Shown here piece by piece: positions 1-11,170 of a stretch of DNA of 64,000 nucleotides (position 1 is the first letter of the stretch; each line of letters starts with the position of its first letter). A program made the translations under genes and the position numbers. Under the pieces are notes generated by a model. It ran no database searches. It was not told the DNA's origin and saw only the letters and a program-made list of their open reading frames with translations. This stretch comes from Gerris lacustris (taxonomy: Eukaryota > Arthropoda > Insecta > Hemiptera > Gerridae): assembly GCA_951217055.1 (NCBI GenBank), contig OX578278.1:43289574-43353573 (forward strand), read 5' to 3'.

Positions 1-798
1 TTCACGTCAGCTCGAAATAATACTTAAGCAAAACATTATTTTCGATAACTTGATAAAGTTATTAATTAATTTAAAAAATAGTTTTAGGTACTTTTCCAGA
101 AATTCCACAAATTATCAAATAACTTACTAATATTACTTTAAGATATTTTTTAGCATTCCGAAAATTAAACATTTTCTATAAGTATACACAATTTTCTGAT
201 GTAATTATCGTAGCCGAGTGACATTGCATTCTCATCAAAATCTTTATCATGAGACGTAATAGTATTAGCAAAAAAAAGGAATGAAAGAAAAGTAAATAGT
301 CTTTATCTCTAGTACGGACGAAATGTAACTTTTCAGGGCTAGTTTATAGGTAATAATGTTGGTCTTTTCATCCCTGTTCTTAAAAACGGGGAAATAATGT
401 GAAAACAGGGAAATAATGTAAAAACGGGATTATAATCCACGTTCGCCAACCTAATTATTTTATAAATAATAGAGAATGAAAAGCAAATGTAGTGAATTGG
501 TTGAAATCAGGTTGGCAACACTGCTTTTAAACTCCCAGCTGTATTGCGAGTCATTCTACGATGTTTTGTTTACTTTTGCTTAGCTTTTGTTGAACTTTAT
601 TGTTTTAACTTTTAGACTATTAATTGTTTTAAATCATTTAAATAATTTATATTATTTAATTTCTGTATTATATTCGTTTAATAAAAAAATACAAATGTTT
701 TATTTGTTGAATAAATCTTATATATAGCGCTTTTTCTGGAGGTAAAATGTTGTATGTACCTCGAGAATAATGCATTAATTCCCTTGTTATAATTATCT
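1..798. other. AT-rich DNA, no gene seen
   Basis: No coding region or transposon protein is visible. The only structure is a short 19-bp-period tandem repeat at 383-438: three units starting AAAACRGG, the first two followed by GAAATAATGT-like sequence. The stretch just before the 36-bp repeat (about 745-780) looks like a decayed extra unit of that array. Confidence 0.5.
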
Positions 799-930
799 CC
801 CTCGGCTACGCCTCGGGAGCTAATTGGCATTAATCCCTCGGCTTTGCCTCGAGAATGAAGATGCCTAATACCCTCGGCTTCGCCTCGGGATTTAGATGCC
901 TTTATTCCTTCGGCTTTGCCTCAGGAATCA
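799..930. repeat. 36-bp-period tandem repeat with CCTCGGC-nnn-GCCTCGG motif
   Basis: Four GC-rich blocks of the form CCCTCGGCTACGCCTCGGG recur with starts at 799, 835, 871 and 907, an exact 36-bp period, separated by AT-rich linkers of the GCATTAAT or ATGCCTAAT type. The block is conserved while the central three bases (TAC, TTT, TTC, TTT) vary. Similar GC-rich blocks are found at about 29.97, 49.9-51.1 and 52.29 kb. Confidence 0.8.
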
Positions 931-3900
931 ATTCAATCACGCGGGAAATAATATCTTACATTATTCCCTAGGTGCATAAATAACTATTTCTTTTGATTTG
1001 AGGTTAAATAATTTGGTACCGCGTGCTCTTTTAACACCCTCCTACCTACTTCTCCCTTTCTTTCCTCCTCTTTTTTTTGCCTTACCTATTTTCTTCTGAA
1101 GCTGGTTTTATCTGATCTTATATGACGTCCAGTAGCTCTCTCACGTTATAGTAACTACATATTATGGTTTCTTTATTTAATAAAAAAAAACTAATTGATT
1201 GCCGAATCGCAAAAAGATCGTTCTGACTATTTTAATCTGTAAAATATTTAAGTTTTTTGTAGATTCGTTCAACTTAAAAATGAGTGGTATTGTAGCCTCA
1301 AACTCAATGGGCTCTACTCAGAAATTTCAATTTTGCAGCTGGTCTGACTGTTGTTAAATAAAATAAAAAAAAAAGGACGCCACCTCATTATGAGGAAAGG
1401 AGTAATCAAATAAAGGACAAGGAGGAATAAAGGAACTAGGAAGTTTAAGCACTGACTGGAGTAACTTAAAAGGATAAGCCGGTAAGGAAAAAAATGGACT
1501 AGAAGGGAATCTGGAGAATGAGGAATCTAGGGGAAAAGAAATAATAAGGTAAGATGATATAAAATTATTATAAAAAACCCTAAATTGAACAAATGAAATC
1601 AACACTATATTGTGCCAGTTAACCGCACTCTTTGCTTTTCCCAGTATAAAGAATAATAATATAAGTAATCTCCTGAAAAAAAGTGAATACACAAAAGGTC
1701 GAAGCCGTCCCACTCTGCAAGGGGGATGAATAGGAGCAACTATAATTGGTCGATCTTACTTGTGATTTGAGAGAGATGGAAAGAGAATAGGTGGTCGCAA
1801 TCGGTTTTGGTACTTGCGAGTCGACTTGAAACGGAGTCGTCGGTATAGGCGTTTGGCCCTAGAAATAGTCTTTAGCGCCTCCAAATGAAGAACCTAGAAA
1901 TCCACGCTTTGTGTGTTCTATTTCCTTAAATCCTGATCTAAAGTTGCCAATAACCACTACGACTAACTCAACTTATTCTCATCACATAATCACCATCAAT
2001 GCACACCTTTTCCTCCACACGAGAACCTCCTAACCTCCCTAGAACCGCCAGGGTTGCTACAAAAAAAAGAACAACCAAAAAAAAGAACACAAAGAAAAGA
2101 ACTAATTGAAGACTGTCAGAAAATAAAATCATGCAAGTCTTTCCGGAAATCAAATTAAGGGCAGCTATTGTCAATAAAATTATACGGTAATAATAAATGT
2201 AATTTTAATTATGATTATTATTGCGTTAAGATTATTATTATTACTATTATACTATGTATTTAATTATTTGCGAATAAAAAAAAAAATAATAATAATAATT
2301 AAATTAACTTAAAAAAAAAAATCTACCCCAATTTTTAAAAATAAATTATACCCCGATGGATATCCCATCATTAAAAATTAATTTGTTACAGTATGTGGAA
2401 ATTTGCTTGTATTCAACTCATTTCAGATTAAATATTATCTTTCAAAATTTAATTTCAAATCATACCCTTGGAGAGGGTTACTCTCAAATTAGGTTATTAT
2501 ATAGTTATTTGTATTTTGTGTTTTAGTTTTTGAGAATGAAAAATTCAAGTTTTGGATTCTTTGGATACGTTTTCTTTGTTTTATGCTTGAATTGGCTTTT
2601 CTTGGTCGAGAGAAAAGCTTAGAATGTCGTCACTGTTGTAGAAAGCCTTTGCTTTTCCACGTAATATTTGCTTTTGAATAGTAGCTTTCACCCTCACACT
2701 TCTTTACCAATGCTGCTTAAGCTATGAATTATTTCTTCTTGTCCATACTCTCGGGACTTACCAGTGGAAATTCCCAAGGGTAAATTCTTTACCTTGATGT
2801 GCTCCGAAAAAACAAAAGTTGCCTGTTTTTCAACCCGATTCTTTTATCCATGTGCATACATATTATTTTCCTCTCTCTTTAAAGACGAGTTGTATAAGTT
2901 AGACTTTTCGATCAAGAATTTGCAGAAATTTGTCATAGTGAATAGAATGTGTCTTCTTTTCTTATGGGACACCTCGATGAGTTTTTCTTGGCCCTGTTTT
3001 GATATGGCCGATAGGCTAAAAGCTGAATTTTTAATAAAAATTTAATATGTTGAGAGGCTTTCGTTTTGTATCAAACAGCCATACATTGACATTATTTTTA
3101 GTATTACCTTAAGGTCCCTAACTCATTGTCTTTACGAGTTATTTGCATACTCTCAAGAGAATTGTTAAAAAGTAAAATCCGTTCTCTAATTCCATGATGA
3201 GCCAACCCCATATAATTTATGAAAGAAAACTACCAGATTTGCTATGTGATGGCATGACAGTATTAAGAGACGGTGCCGGTTATAATATACTGCTACCAAT
3301 TCCGCTAGTTTATTAGCAGGTCTAATCTGATGTTACATAAGCCTGTGGTGGTTTAAGAAATTTTAATTATTAGGAGAAAATTGCACGTGTATTATGAAGT
3401 AAACAGTTTTTGTACCTGGGATTTTCTTTGGAAGAGTACATTTTTAGCCCACGCACTCTATTTCTAACCACTAGCAGATTTAAACTTTTTACAAAGTGTT
3501 AAAACAAAAAAGATAAAAAATAAAAAAAAGAAAGAAATAAGCAAGGCAAGGTAGAAGATCAAGCTTCTAATTGGCTCCTTTGATGTCACTAAAGCGGACT
3601 TTTTTACTCCCACATTACATCCATAAAATCGAAACTTTTTGCGCTTCAAAAAATTTACTTTAACCGCAAATTTAAACTTTTTATGATGTTTAAATTATTA
3701 ATTTTGATTGTGCTTTTAAAGAGGGATTCTTTAATAAGTTATTTAAGAGCAATCTGACACGACTTATATGGGTATTTTGTTATAATTTGAAACGAGTTTA
3801 GAACGAAGGTAATATGTGACTTTGTTTTACTAGTATTGTTAGTATTATCATAATACTATTTCATCACTTACTAATTCAGCAAGTATGTTTATTGCTAGTG

Positions 3901-5079
3901 GTTTCCTTGTTAGTACCAGTGGTAAAACATATTATGCTCCTAACAGAGTATTGTCCTTGTATTCTGGTTTATACAATCGGCTAATTTGTTTGCACAATTA
4001 ATGCTTAAGCCGATGTATTATACAAATACTTCCAAAGTTAGATCATATTTACATACACGTATACGTTACATTAATTTACCTGATGATAAATTGGTTTAAG
4101 CTGTAGAGCTTCTAGAGTACTTATTTTTGTACGTGCCCTAGTTTGTGACCAAAGTGTTTTTATTTTAATAAGCACATAATTTCCTTACAGCATTTAAATC
4201 TCTTAAATTAGATTCAAGGATACGATTAAAACTTTGTCCACTCTTCGAATTTGTGCTTATATTTTTAGATAAAACCATATTATCCATTGCGCTTAATCTT
4301 TTAGCTCAGTTTTATTATTAAACTTTATAAGCTGAATACACATTTTAGAATTCTAATGCCATGTCAATAAGTAAGTCTGACTGATTGAAAAATGTTGAAG
4401 TGAAGGATTTGACGCTTCGACATTTGAGAGATTGGTTTTCCTTTTCAAAGAAAACGTGTATTTAGTATTTTGGATCTATTTGTTGCCGGATTCAATTGAT
4501 TTCTGAATCTATTTGAAGTCAATAGTGAAAAGGGCAAGTATTTTCTGAATTATTGACATCTCTGACAAAATTGTCTTTTTTTTCCAAGAAAGTCCGTGAG
4601 CCAATCTCTTATTAGTTTTCTATTAGGATTTCGTTTTTCTATTTCCTTTTAACCAATAATTGAATGAAGAAAAGAAGGATTGAAATGTATTTTCAGTTGA
4701 CAAAGGGAGAGAATCGAAAATATTCAAAGTAAAGACTAACTCTCTTTTTAACAGTCATTTGAGAAAGTTCTTTACTCTCCAACACGAACGACATTATTGA
4801 ACTGGAAAGTAAATAGCCTAAAAACGTTTGGCTTATCTTTGGCCTTAGGGAATGCTCTTTCAATTTCCTCAGCATAAAATTATGTTGAATGAAATGTTTG
4901 CCCTAAAAGGAATAGGCTAGGTACTTCTGTTAGTTGGCTTCGATATTAAGTCAAAAACAAAACAATTTATAGCTTTTTGCGTTGGTTTTTTGAATCTAAT
5001 GCTTTATTGAAGAGGTAGAAAATCATATATATTTGTTTGAAGATCAAGTTCTGACTGCTGCATCTTATGATTTTGGAAG
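931..5079. other. AT-rich DNA with no recognisable gene
   Basis: About 4.1 kb without a recognisable coding region, transposon end or RNA gene. Short open frames exist (for example 2764-3045 on + and 1354-1713 on -), but they are rich in F/L/I/K/S as expected for random AT-rich sequence and lack family motifs. The stretch is most likely intergenic or decayed repeat DNA. Confidence 0.5.
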
Positions 5080-5825
5080 GAAGTTCCTTAGTTCTGGAGC
5101 CCGGGAGTGAATCCGAAAAAAATCACCGTTACAAAACCAAGCGTCAAGAAATCTACCGATGACGATAACTTAAGTAAAAAATTACCGAGTAAGTTAAAAT
5201 TTGGTACACATGTTCATTTTACCAATGCCCATGATTAGTTCGTTGGACAACGTTATCCGCCCAAGCGTCCACGCGAAACGCTCGCGTAAACGTAAGCTTC
5301 AAACTTAAAATTGGAATTTTAGGCGGGAAAAATTTCTAACTTTATTTATTTAATGAGGCAAACAACTTTTTTAAATAATGGTTTTTAGTAAAAGAACACC
5401 ACACTGCTATGAAGTTATAAAGATAGCTAAATTTATTAAAGTGGACCTAAACGTTTAAAATAAAGAAAACACGTTTTTACCGATATCTTACATTCTAAGG
5501 AAACGATTTTAATTAAACTTCTTACACTTCGTCTAAAGTACTATAGAAACAGGCATGTAAAATTTCAACCTGATACAAGCAGAAGTTTTTGAGTGTTGGT
5601 GATTTATATTTTATATTTTAATTGGAGTTATACGCCGGCGGAGTCTGAGGGGACTGTCCTGTTTCGTCTCTACAACCATCTGCTTTTACTATAAACTCAT
5701 CATAATTTACTTTTTATTTTACTTGTATACGTACTTAGCAGTGTAAGTTTATCATTTATATTTATATTAATGAAAAGCGTAAGGAACTTCGTTCCTACCG
5801 GGTGTCCCGCGACACCACACGTATT
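5080..5825 (+). mobile_element. Dispersed repeat R, copy 1
   Basis: This repeat is shared with the minus-strand copy at 22087-22870 and, for its 3' half, with 8365-8828. It starts near AAGTTCCTTAG...GGGAGTGAATCCG, runs through a block with GTTCGTTGGACAACGTTATCC and CGCTCGCGTAAACGTAAGC, then a junction motif CATGTAAAATTTC followed by CTGATACAAGCAGAAG. It ends in two small hairpins, GGAAC-TTC-GTTCC and GGTGTC-CCGC-GACACC, then ACACGTATTTTT. No protein is encoded, so it is non-autonomous. The 5' half is also related to the P repeat at 36.97-37.25 kb, so the families are mosaics. Confidence 0.7.
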
Positions 5826-6229
5826 TTTTTTTATTTACTTTTTATGTTATTTTTAATGTTTGAATATTTGAATTCTTGTTTCTGTAATTGTTCGGTTCTA
5901 CCCATTCATTAGGAAATCATTCTTGCGCTCTATACTTAGTGATGTATTAACTTACCTGCTAATTCTTATTTACAATTGATTTGCTTAATACGGTTGTTTT
6001 ACTCGATGGCGCTGGTATGATTTTTACTTTTCCCCAACTACATATAGTAGGAAAAGTATTATTATCACTAATTTTTTTTTTTCGAGATTTCAACGGAATT
6101 ATCCGTTTTGGGTGTTTTTAAGACCTCCTGAGTGGTTTTCAGCATGACGTCTGTATGTATGTATGTAGCGCCCAAGGTATTTAACCTAGAGAGTTGAAAC
6201 TTGGCAGAAATATCAGTCCTTACCTGTAG
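5826..6229. other. AT-rich spacer with degraded repeat sequence
   Basis: A (GTAT)n-like stretch occurs near 6151-6165, followed by GAGTTGAAACTTGGCAG. That phrase resembles the 'tttgatgaaatttgg' phrase of the P repeats, suggesting a decayed relative. There is no gene. Confidence 0.4.
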
Positions 6230-6655
6230 TGATGCCGCCCGGAAAATCAACTAATTAGTTATCAATTAGTTTTCCGCCATCTTGAACCCAGTTTGCTAAG
6301 TCAGCAAAAAATTTAAAAAATCGTAATAAATCGAAAATGGTCCTGATCGAGTTGAAATTTGGCACGAATGTACCTCTCTGTATGACAAACATGCCCTCCA
6401 ATTTCATATTGATTTTGGCCGCCATTTCGAAGTTATCAATATTTGAATTTTTAAACTTTGACGGTTAATAGTACCGAAAGTTTAAATAGGTTTTTGACAT
6501 ATGGCATATCGTTGGAACCGGAAAAAATTAAACAAAAAAACCGATGAAATTCCATTTATTAGTTTAAAAGTTATAAGCGAATATAATTATTTATTAGTGC
6601 GATAATTTTGATGACGTCAAAGTTTGTTTACATCTGTCAAAATACCGCCAAATAA
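6230..6655 (+). repeat. Dispersed repeat D, copy A (about 420 bp)
   Basis: This forms a direct repeat with 7925-8345. Shared landmarks in the same order are CGCCATCTTGAACC, AGTTTGCT-AGTCAG, ATCGTAATAAATCGAAAATGG, GTACCTCTCTGTATGACAAA, a GGTTTTTGACATATGG-like block, GATGAAATTCCAT and GATGACGTCAAAGTTTG...ACCGCCAA. The copies differ by scattered substitutions and small indels, so the duplication is not recent. No coding capacity. Confidence 0.85.
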
Positions 6656-6689
6656 ATATCGGTATTAAAATTAAGGCTTTTTTTGAAGA

Positions 6690-6835
6690 ATGATAATAAA
6701 ACAGTTAGTTCAGAACGGTCACCCATCCAAGTACTGACCACGTCCAATGCTGCTTCCTCCTGCTGCGAAGCAGCAGGAGAGGCCACTTTAGTGGCTTCTG
6801 AAGTGAGGAAAAGTTCCGAGGTACCCCGTACCCGA
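6690..6835 (-). ncRNA. 5S rRNA-derived relic or SINE-like gene with two 5' hairpins
   Basis: On the minus strand, 6711-6755 reads like the 3' half of 5S rRNA: AAGCAGC, then TGGTCAGTACTTGGATGGG and TGACC, covering the A-box, intermediate element and C-box of the type 1 Pol III internal promoter. The expected 5' half of 5S rRNA is absent. Instead there are a perfect 10-bp stem with a 3-base loop (6757-6779) and a 5-bp stem with a TTTA loop (6782-6795). A T4 run, the usual Pol III terminator, follows about 12 bases past the 5S-like part. It could be a 5S-derived SINE head, a 5S pseudogene fused to other DNA, or an active chimeric RNA. Confidence 0.6.
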
Positions 6836-7427
6836 TTTTTTAATATTATGTATTTGATGAAACTTGACCTTGGTAGTAGAAATAATTTGCTTGCATTCTA
6901 AAATTATAAATGGTCCGACTCTCTCGATTAAAGCAATTAAATTCACATTATCACTGTCATTAAATCGATATTAATAATTATTACAAATCGTTGTATTTTT
7001 GAGAAGAGCTTGTAAGAGTGGAAACTGAGGATTGTTCGTAGCCTTGTAATTTGTTTGGGGGCCATAAAGCCGAGCAGTTTTCCTTCCCAACCCAGTTCTT
7101 TAAATTACTGCTTGAAGATTGATGTTGCCATTAATTGTCGAGCAAATTGCTTGTAAGAAATTAACTCTCTCTCTCTCTAGTGCTGCCGCGAAAGGGGCTG
7201 GCGTGTCCGAAGCAGATGGCCTACTCAAAAGGAAGATGAGTAAAATTGAAGTGCTATAGTTTATGGTGAAGAAAGAACATCTTAATTGAGTTTGGAGATT
7301 GGAAGAGTTTCGAGTTAAGAAACAAGTCATTTAATTGAATCAGTATCTTAGAGGGTTAAATGAAATATCTCGGATCTAATAGCAAATATAGATGTTATTC
7401 TTTAAAATAACAGATACATTGAAAAAT

Positions 7428-7456
7428 AGTGTGGCATATAGCTTCCTCGCATCCTA
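7428..7456 (-). repeat. Fragment of the P-repeat tail motif
   Basis: The minus strand reads GGATGCGAGGAAGC followed by TATATGCCACACT. This matches the tail of P repeats at 37322, 37393 and 44655 and identifies a solo tail fragment. Confidence 0.6.
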
Positions 7457-7534
7457 CCACCTATGGATATTATGCTATTAACCCAATATTGTTCAATTTA
7501 TTTGATTGATTTCCCCTTTTTTGTTTCCATGCTT

Positions 7535-7924
7535 ACCGAAGGTAAATACATAAATCTATGTGATCGCTCAATAATTTCAAGACAGAAACCCGTTTGAGAC
7601 ATACGTATTTTTTTGGTCCCGTTTCGGTCTGTCCTCAATTTTTGCTAATCAACATATATTATTGACTACTGATCCGATTTAATGAAATTTGGATGGTAGT
7701 TATAATTAGCCCATTGTTGGTCCCATATATAAGTTTTAACCAGCTGCGACAATAGTTTCTCTTCCGCATGCGCACAACCATACATTTATTTACCCCTATA
7801 TCTTTAAAAGGATTTTAAATTAGTAATATTAATTTGTATGATATTAAAATTAATAAATATGAAATAATAAATAATAAATATAAAATAATATTCATTTGGA
7901 TGGTATGTCGAACGTAGCCCTAAT
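7535..7924 (+). repeat. Dispersed repeat P, partial copy
   Basis: Landmarks in order are CTTACCGAAGGTAA, AAGACAGAAACCCGTTTGAG, GGTCCCGTTTCGGTCTGTC, CCGATTTAATGAAATTTGG, CCCATTGTTGGTCCCATAT and CATGCGCACAACCATACATT. The same order is seen at 44155-44705 and 58640-59180. It has no ORF and appears non-autonomous. The copy abuts repeat D copy B directly. Confidence 0.75.
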
Positions 7925-8345
7925 GCGGTCCCATAATAACCATCGGCAGAAAATCAACTTTTTTCGCCATCTTGAACCTAGTTTGCTGAGTCAGTAAAAT
8001 TTAAAAAAAATCGTAATAAATCGAAAATGGGGAGTTGAAATTTGGCACCACCTATATACCTCTCTGTATGACAAACCAGCCAACCAAATTTCATTTGATA
8101 TTGACCGCGATTTTTAAGTTATCAATTTTTTAATTTTGAAACTTTAACGGTTAATAATACCGAAAGTATAAATAGGTTTTTGACGTATAGGACATCGTTG
8201 GAACCGCAAAAAATTGAGGAACAAATATAAAAAAAAAAACCGATGAAATTCCATTAATTAGTTTAAAAGTTATAAGCGAATATAATTGTTTATTAGTGCG
8301 ATAATTTTGATGACGTCAAAGTTTGCTTACATCTGTCAAAATACC
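7925..8345 (+). repeat. Dispersed repeat D, copy B
   Basis: Direct-repeat partner of 6230-6655, with the same landmark order ending in TGATGACGTCAAAGTTTG and ATACCGCCAA. The two copies are separated by the 5S-like relic and the P repeat. Confidence 0.85.
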
Positions 8346-8364
8346 GCCAAACTTCAAATAATTA

Positions 8365-8828
8365 AAAAATACGTGTGGTGTCGCGGGACACCCGGTAGGA
8401 GCGAAGTTCCTTATATTTTTTATTAAATATAAATTATAAAATCACACTGCTAAGTACGTATATATTGCTAACTACTTATACATGACGGAGTTAGAAAAGA
8501 AACAAAATTAAAAGTAACGATCTGCTTGTACCTAGCAAGAGTTAAATTAAAAGTAACGATCTGCTTGTACCTAGCAAGAGTTAAGGAAATATTTAAAGAA
8601 AATCATTATTTGTATAATTAAAGCAAGCGTCTTACTATAAATATATATTAAATATAAGAAAAAAGTTGATCATGATGAGTTTATAGTGAAAGAGTATGTT
8701 TGTTAAAGGAGTTTGGATTGAAATAGGACTGTTTTATACCTACACGGCCAATTAATTTATAATATTATAAAATATATCTCTTTCCTACTCTACAGCTTCT
8801 GCTTGTATCAGGGTAAAATTTTACATGT
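8365..8828 (-). mobile_element. Dispersed repeat R, 3' half, joined to a LINE
   Basis: The minus strand runs from CATGTAAAATTT-ACCCTGATAC-AAGCAGAAG to the twin terminal hairpins and ACACGTATTTTT, as in R copies at 5553-5825 and 22087-22497. A 32-bp phrase (about GTAACGATCTGCTTGTACCT) is tandemly duplicated at 8514-8581. Upstream on the minus strand the sequence continues into reverse transcriptase codons instead of the R 5' half. The copy is therefore a chimera or a deletion product. Confidence 0.7.
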
Positions 8829-10480
8829 TGGACTAGCCTAGACACCTGGCCTTGGGTTGAATGTCCACTTCTGAAGCCAAATCGTTCATTCGGAAGTATA
8901 CTTTTTATGCTTGTGATTTTGGAGATACTACCTTGTATTACTTTTTCGAAAATTTTATTTAAACCATTTAGCAAACTTATTGATATAATTTTTAGGGTTT
9001 TGAGGATCTTTTCCAGGTTTAGGAAAAACTATTATTTTTGCTGTTTTCCAGCATGTAGGAAAATATTCAGTTATTAACATTTTATTGTATAAATATGTCA
9101 GGTGAACTATCACTTTCTTAGGGAGTTGTTTCAACATTAAATTTGTTATACCATCTGGTCCAGGGGACTTGCTTCTTTTGCTTCTTGTTTTAATTATTTG
9201 TTTGATCTCAGTTGGTGAGGTTAGACGAATACCGGAATTGGTAGCTGGTATAATTTTAAAATAATTATCGACAAAGCGAGAGTCTGACAGACTGTGATGA
9301 TTGGAAGCCAAATTATTGTTTTGAGAGTGTACACTAGCGAAGTTCTGGGCTAATATATTTTCTTTTTCAAGATGTGTGTAAATATATTGATTTTTTACCA
9401 GGAAAGGAGATTCAGCTTGTGGTTTATGTGTAAAGTATTTGAACTTTCCAGAATGGTGTTTGCCGGTTTAAGTTTGACTAAAAATGTTTGTCACCGGTTG
9501 TTTGAGTTATAACTTAGAATTTTTTTAATATTGTTTTGTAAAAACATTTGTATTACGTATTAAAAAGGGTGTTCTGAATTTATTGCATTGGCGATTAAAC
9601 CAATTTTTAATTTTTATTATTATAATCAGAACTTGAGAGAGTTTGTCGCTTATTTTGGGTTTTACGGGTGAACTAGAATATGTAGCTGCTTCATTAATTA
9701 ACTCTAAAAAGTTTTGGACTGTCGTATCAACATCTTTATTTGTAGTAAGATTTGGCTTCACAGTGATATTTTCATTTAAGTAAAGTTTGAATGTATTCCA
9801 ATGTATGTTTCTATATAGCCTTTCAGGTTGTATACTTCTAGTAGGAGTAACATTATAATTAAATAGGATAGGGTTGTGGTCTGATGCTAAAATTGACAGG
9901 CTTTCAGGTTCGGAGGTTCAGTTTAGATACAATTAAGTCTAATGTACTAGGTTTTGTAGGTCTCGGTGGAAAATAAGTTGGTTTTTCGGGTGCGAGTATA
10001 TAATAATTTTGTCGGAGAGCAGTTTCATATAATATATATCATCTGCTTTATTTGATGTTATACATTGCCAGCTAGTGTGCCTCGAATTTAGCTCTCCTGT
10101 TATTATTGTCCGTTTTGCTATTGATAGTAATTTGATAAGGTCGCGTTTCTATAAGCATTATTGTTTCCGGTTCTGATGACATTTATATGACTATTGTAAG
10201 TGGATATTTTAATACTGATAGATTCCACAGAGATCACTTATGGTAACGGTATTTGTTGTTGTTTTAACTGTTTATTTACTAGCATTGCCACGCCACCGCC
10301 ACGGTTGTTTCTGTCTGCTCTATACACAATATACATAGTTGTTAAATCTTAGAGGTTTCAAAACATTTAGTTTAATTTCATTTAAACAACATACATCAAC
10401 TGCATAGTCACTTAAAGCCTGATTTAGTACTAATTTTTTGTCAGATACAAAATTAAAATTCCAGTGCACAATTTTTAGGC
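8805..10480 (-). pseudogene. Jockey-clade LINE ORF2 relic (endonuclease plus partial reverse transcriptase)
   Basis: ORF2 of a non-LTR retrotransposon, broken by frameshifts. From the N terminus the minus strand shows the start of an apurinic-like endonuclease (IVHWNFNFVSDKK, then DVCCLNEIKL with the catalytic Glu, then NNRGGGVAMLVNK), its C-terminal LSILASDHNPILF motif, a linker (KPNLTTNKDVDTTVQNF) and the reverse transcriptase fingers (SKSPGPDGITNLMLKQLP; IIVFPKPGKDPQNPKNY; LLNGLNKIFEKVI-like; ILPNERFGFRSGHSTQGQ). The text stops after VSRLVQHVKF. Later RT motifs, including the catalytic F/YADD box, are missing, and repeat R sequence follows at once. The element cannot move by itself. The clade call rests on the RT motif wording; a related clade such as CR1 is less likely. 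Confidence 0.88.
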
Positions 10481-10589
10481 ATTAAGGAGTGAATAGAAAT
10501 AATACATTTTCTATTATAACAAATATTATAATTGATATGTCTTGATCACTTTTAATTTGATTCCCACATAAATATAATATTTATTAATG

Positions 10590-11170
10590 GATTAATATAC
10601 ATTGGTTTCCAAACATTTTTTGTTTCTCGTCTGCGCCCTTGTTGATTTCCTATGCTCCAAGGGCGCCATTCGTCAAATTCATTTAGTCAACTTTAATAGG
10701 TGTTTAATTAACCCATTCAATTTGCATTATTTTCCAAATATTATGTTTCTTGGCGCCCTTTCTGATTCCTCTTGCTCCAAAGGCGCCCTACGTAAGACTA
10801 TAACAATAACTGCTACACACTACACACTTTGCAAATTAGCGAATATGTAAATATTATAGTAATTACTGGAATAATTTACATTGGTTTCCAATCTTGTTTG
10901 ATTCTGGGCTTCCTCGATAATATCTGTTGTTCTTATGGCGCCCTCTGTCAAATCGTTCAATAGTTGTTGTGGAAATGAAATGGGGAACACTTTTAATATT
11001 TCGCAAGGCTTGGCTTCCTATCTGGGGCTCTCCAGGGCGTTGTAGCGCAAAGTTTAGCACTTCCACTTTTTTGCAGAATTTGTTTCTAGTACAAAAAAAA
11101 ATAATAAAAAAGCTCGGCGCCCCCTCCTACCCTGCGCCCGGGGCAGGCTGCCCCCCTTGATCCGTCACTG
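10590..11170 (-). mobile_element. Partial hAT-like element with GGCGCC blocks
   Basis: The right boundary on the minus strand begins CAGTGACGGATCAAGGGGG, a start typical of hAT elements (compare CAGTGGCGGATCTAG at 36731). Inside are three roughly 130-bp subrepeats, each with TTGGTTTCCAA-type sequence and a GGCGCC-containing block (near 10660, 10755 and 10939), plus a GC-rich end at 11113-11160. I could not find a matching left end or target duplication. No transposase is present. Confidence 0.5.

Noticed and set aside
2764..3045. 93-codon plus-strand frame
   Set aside because: No conserved motif; composition as expected for AT-rich random sequence.
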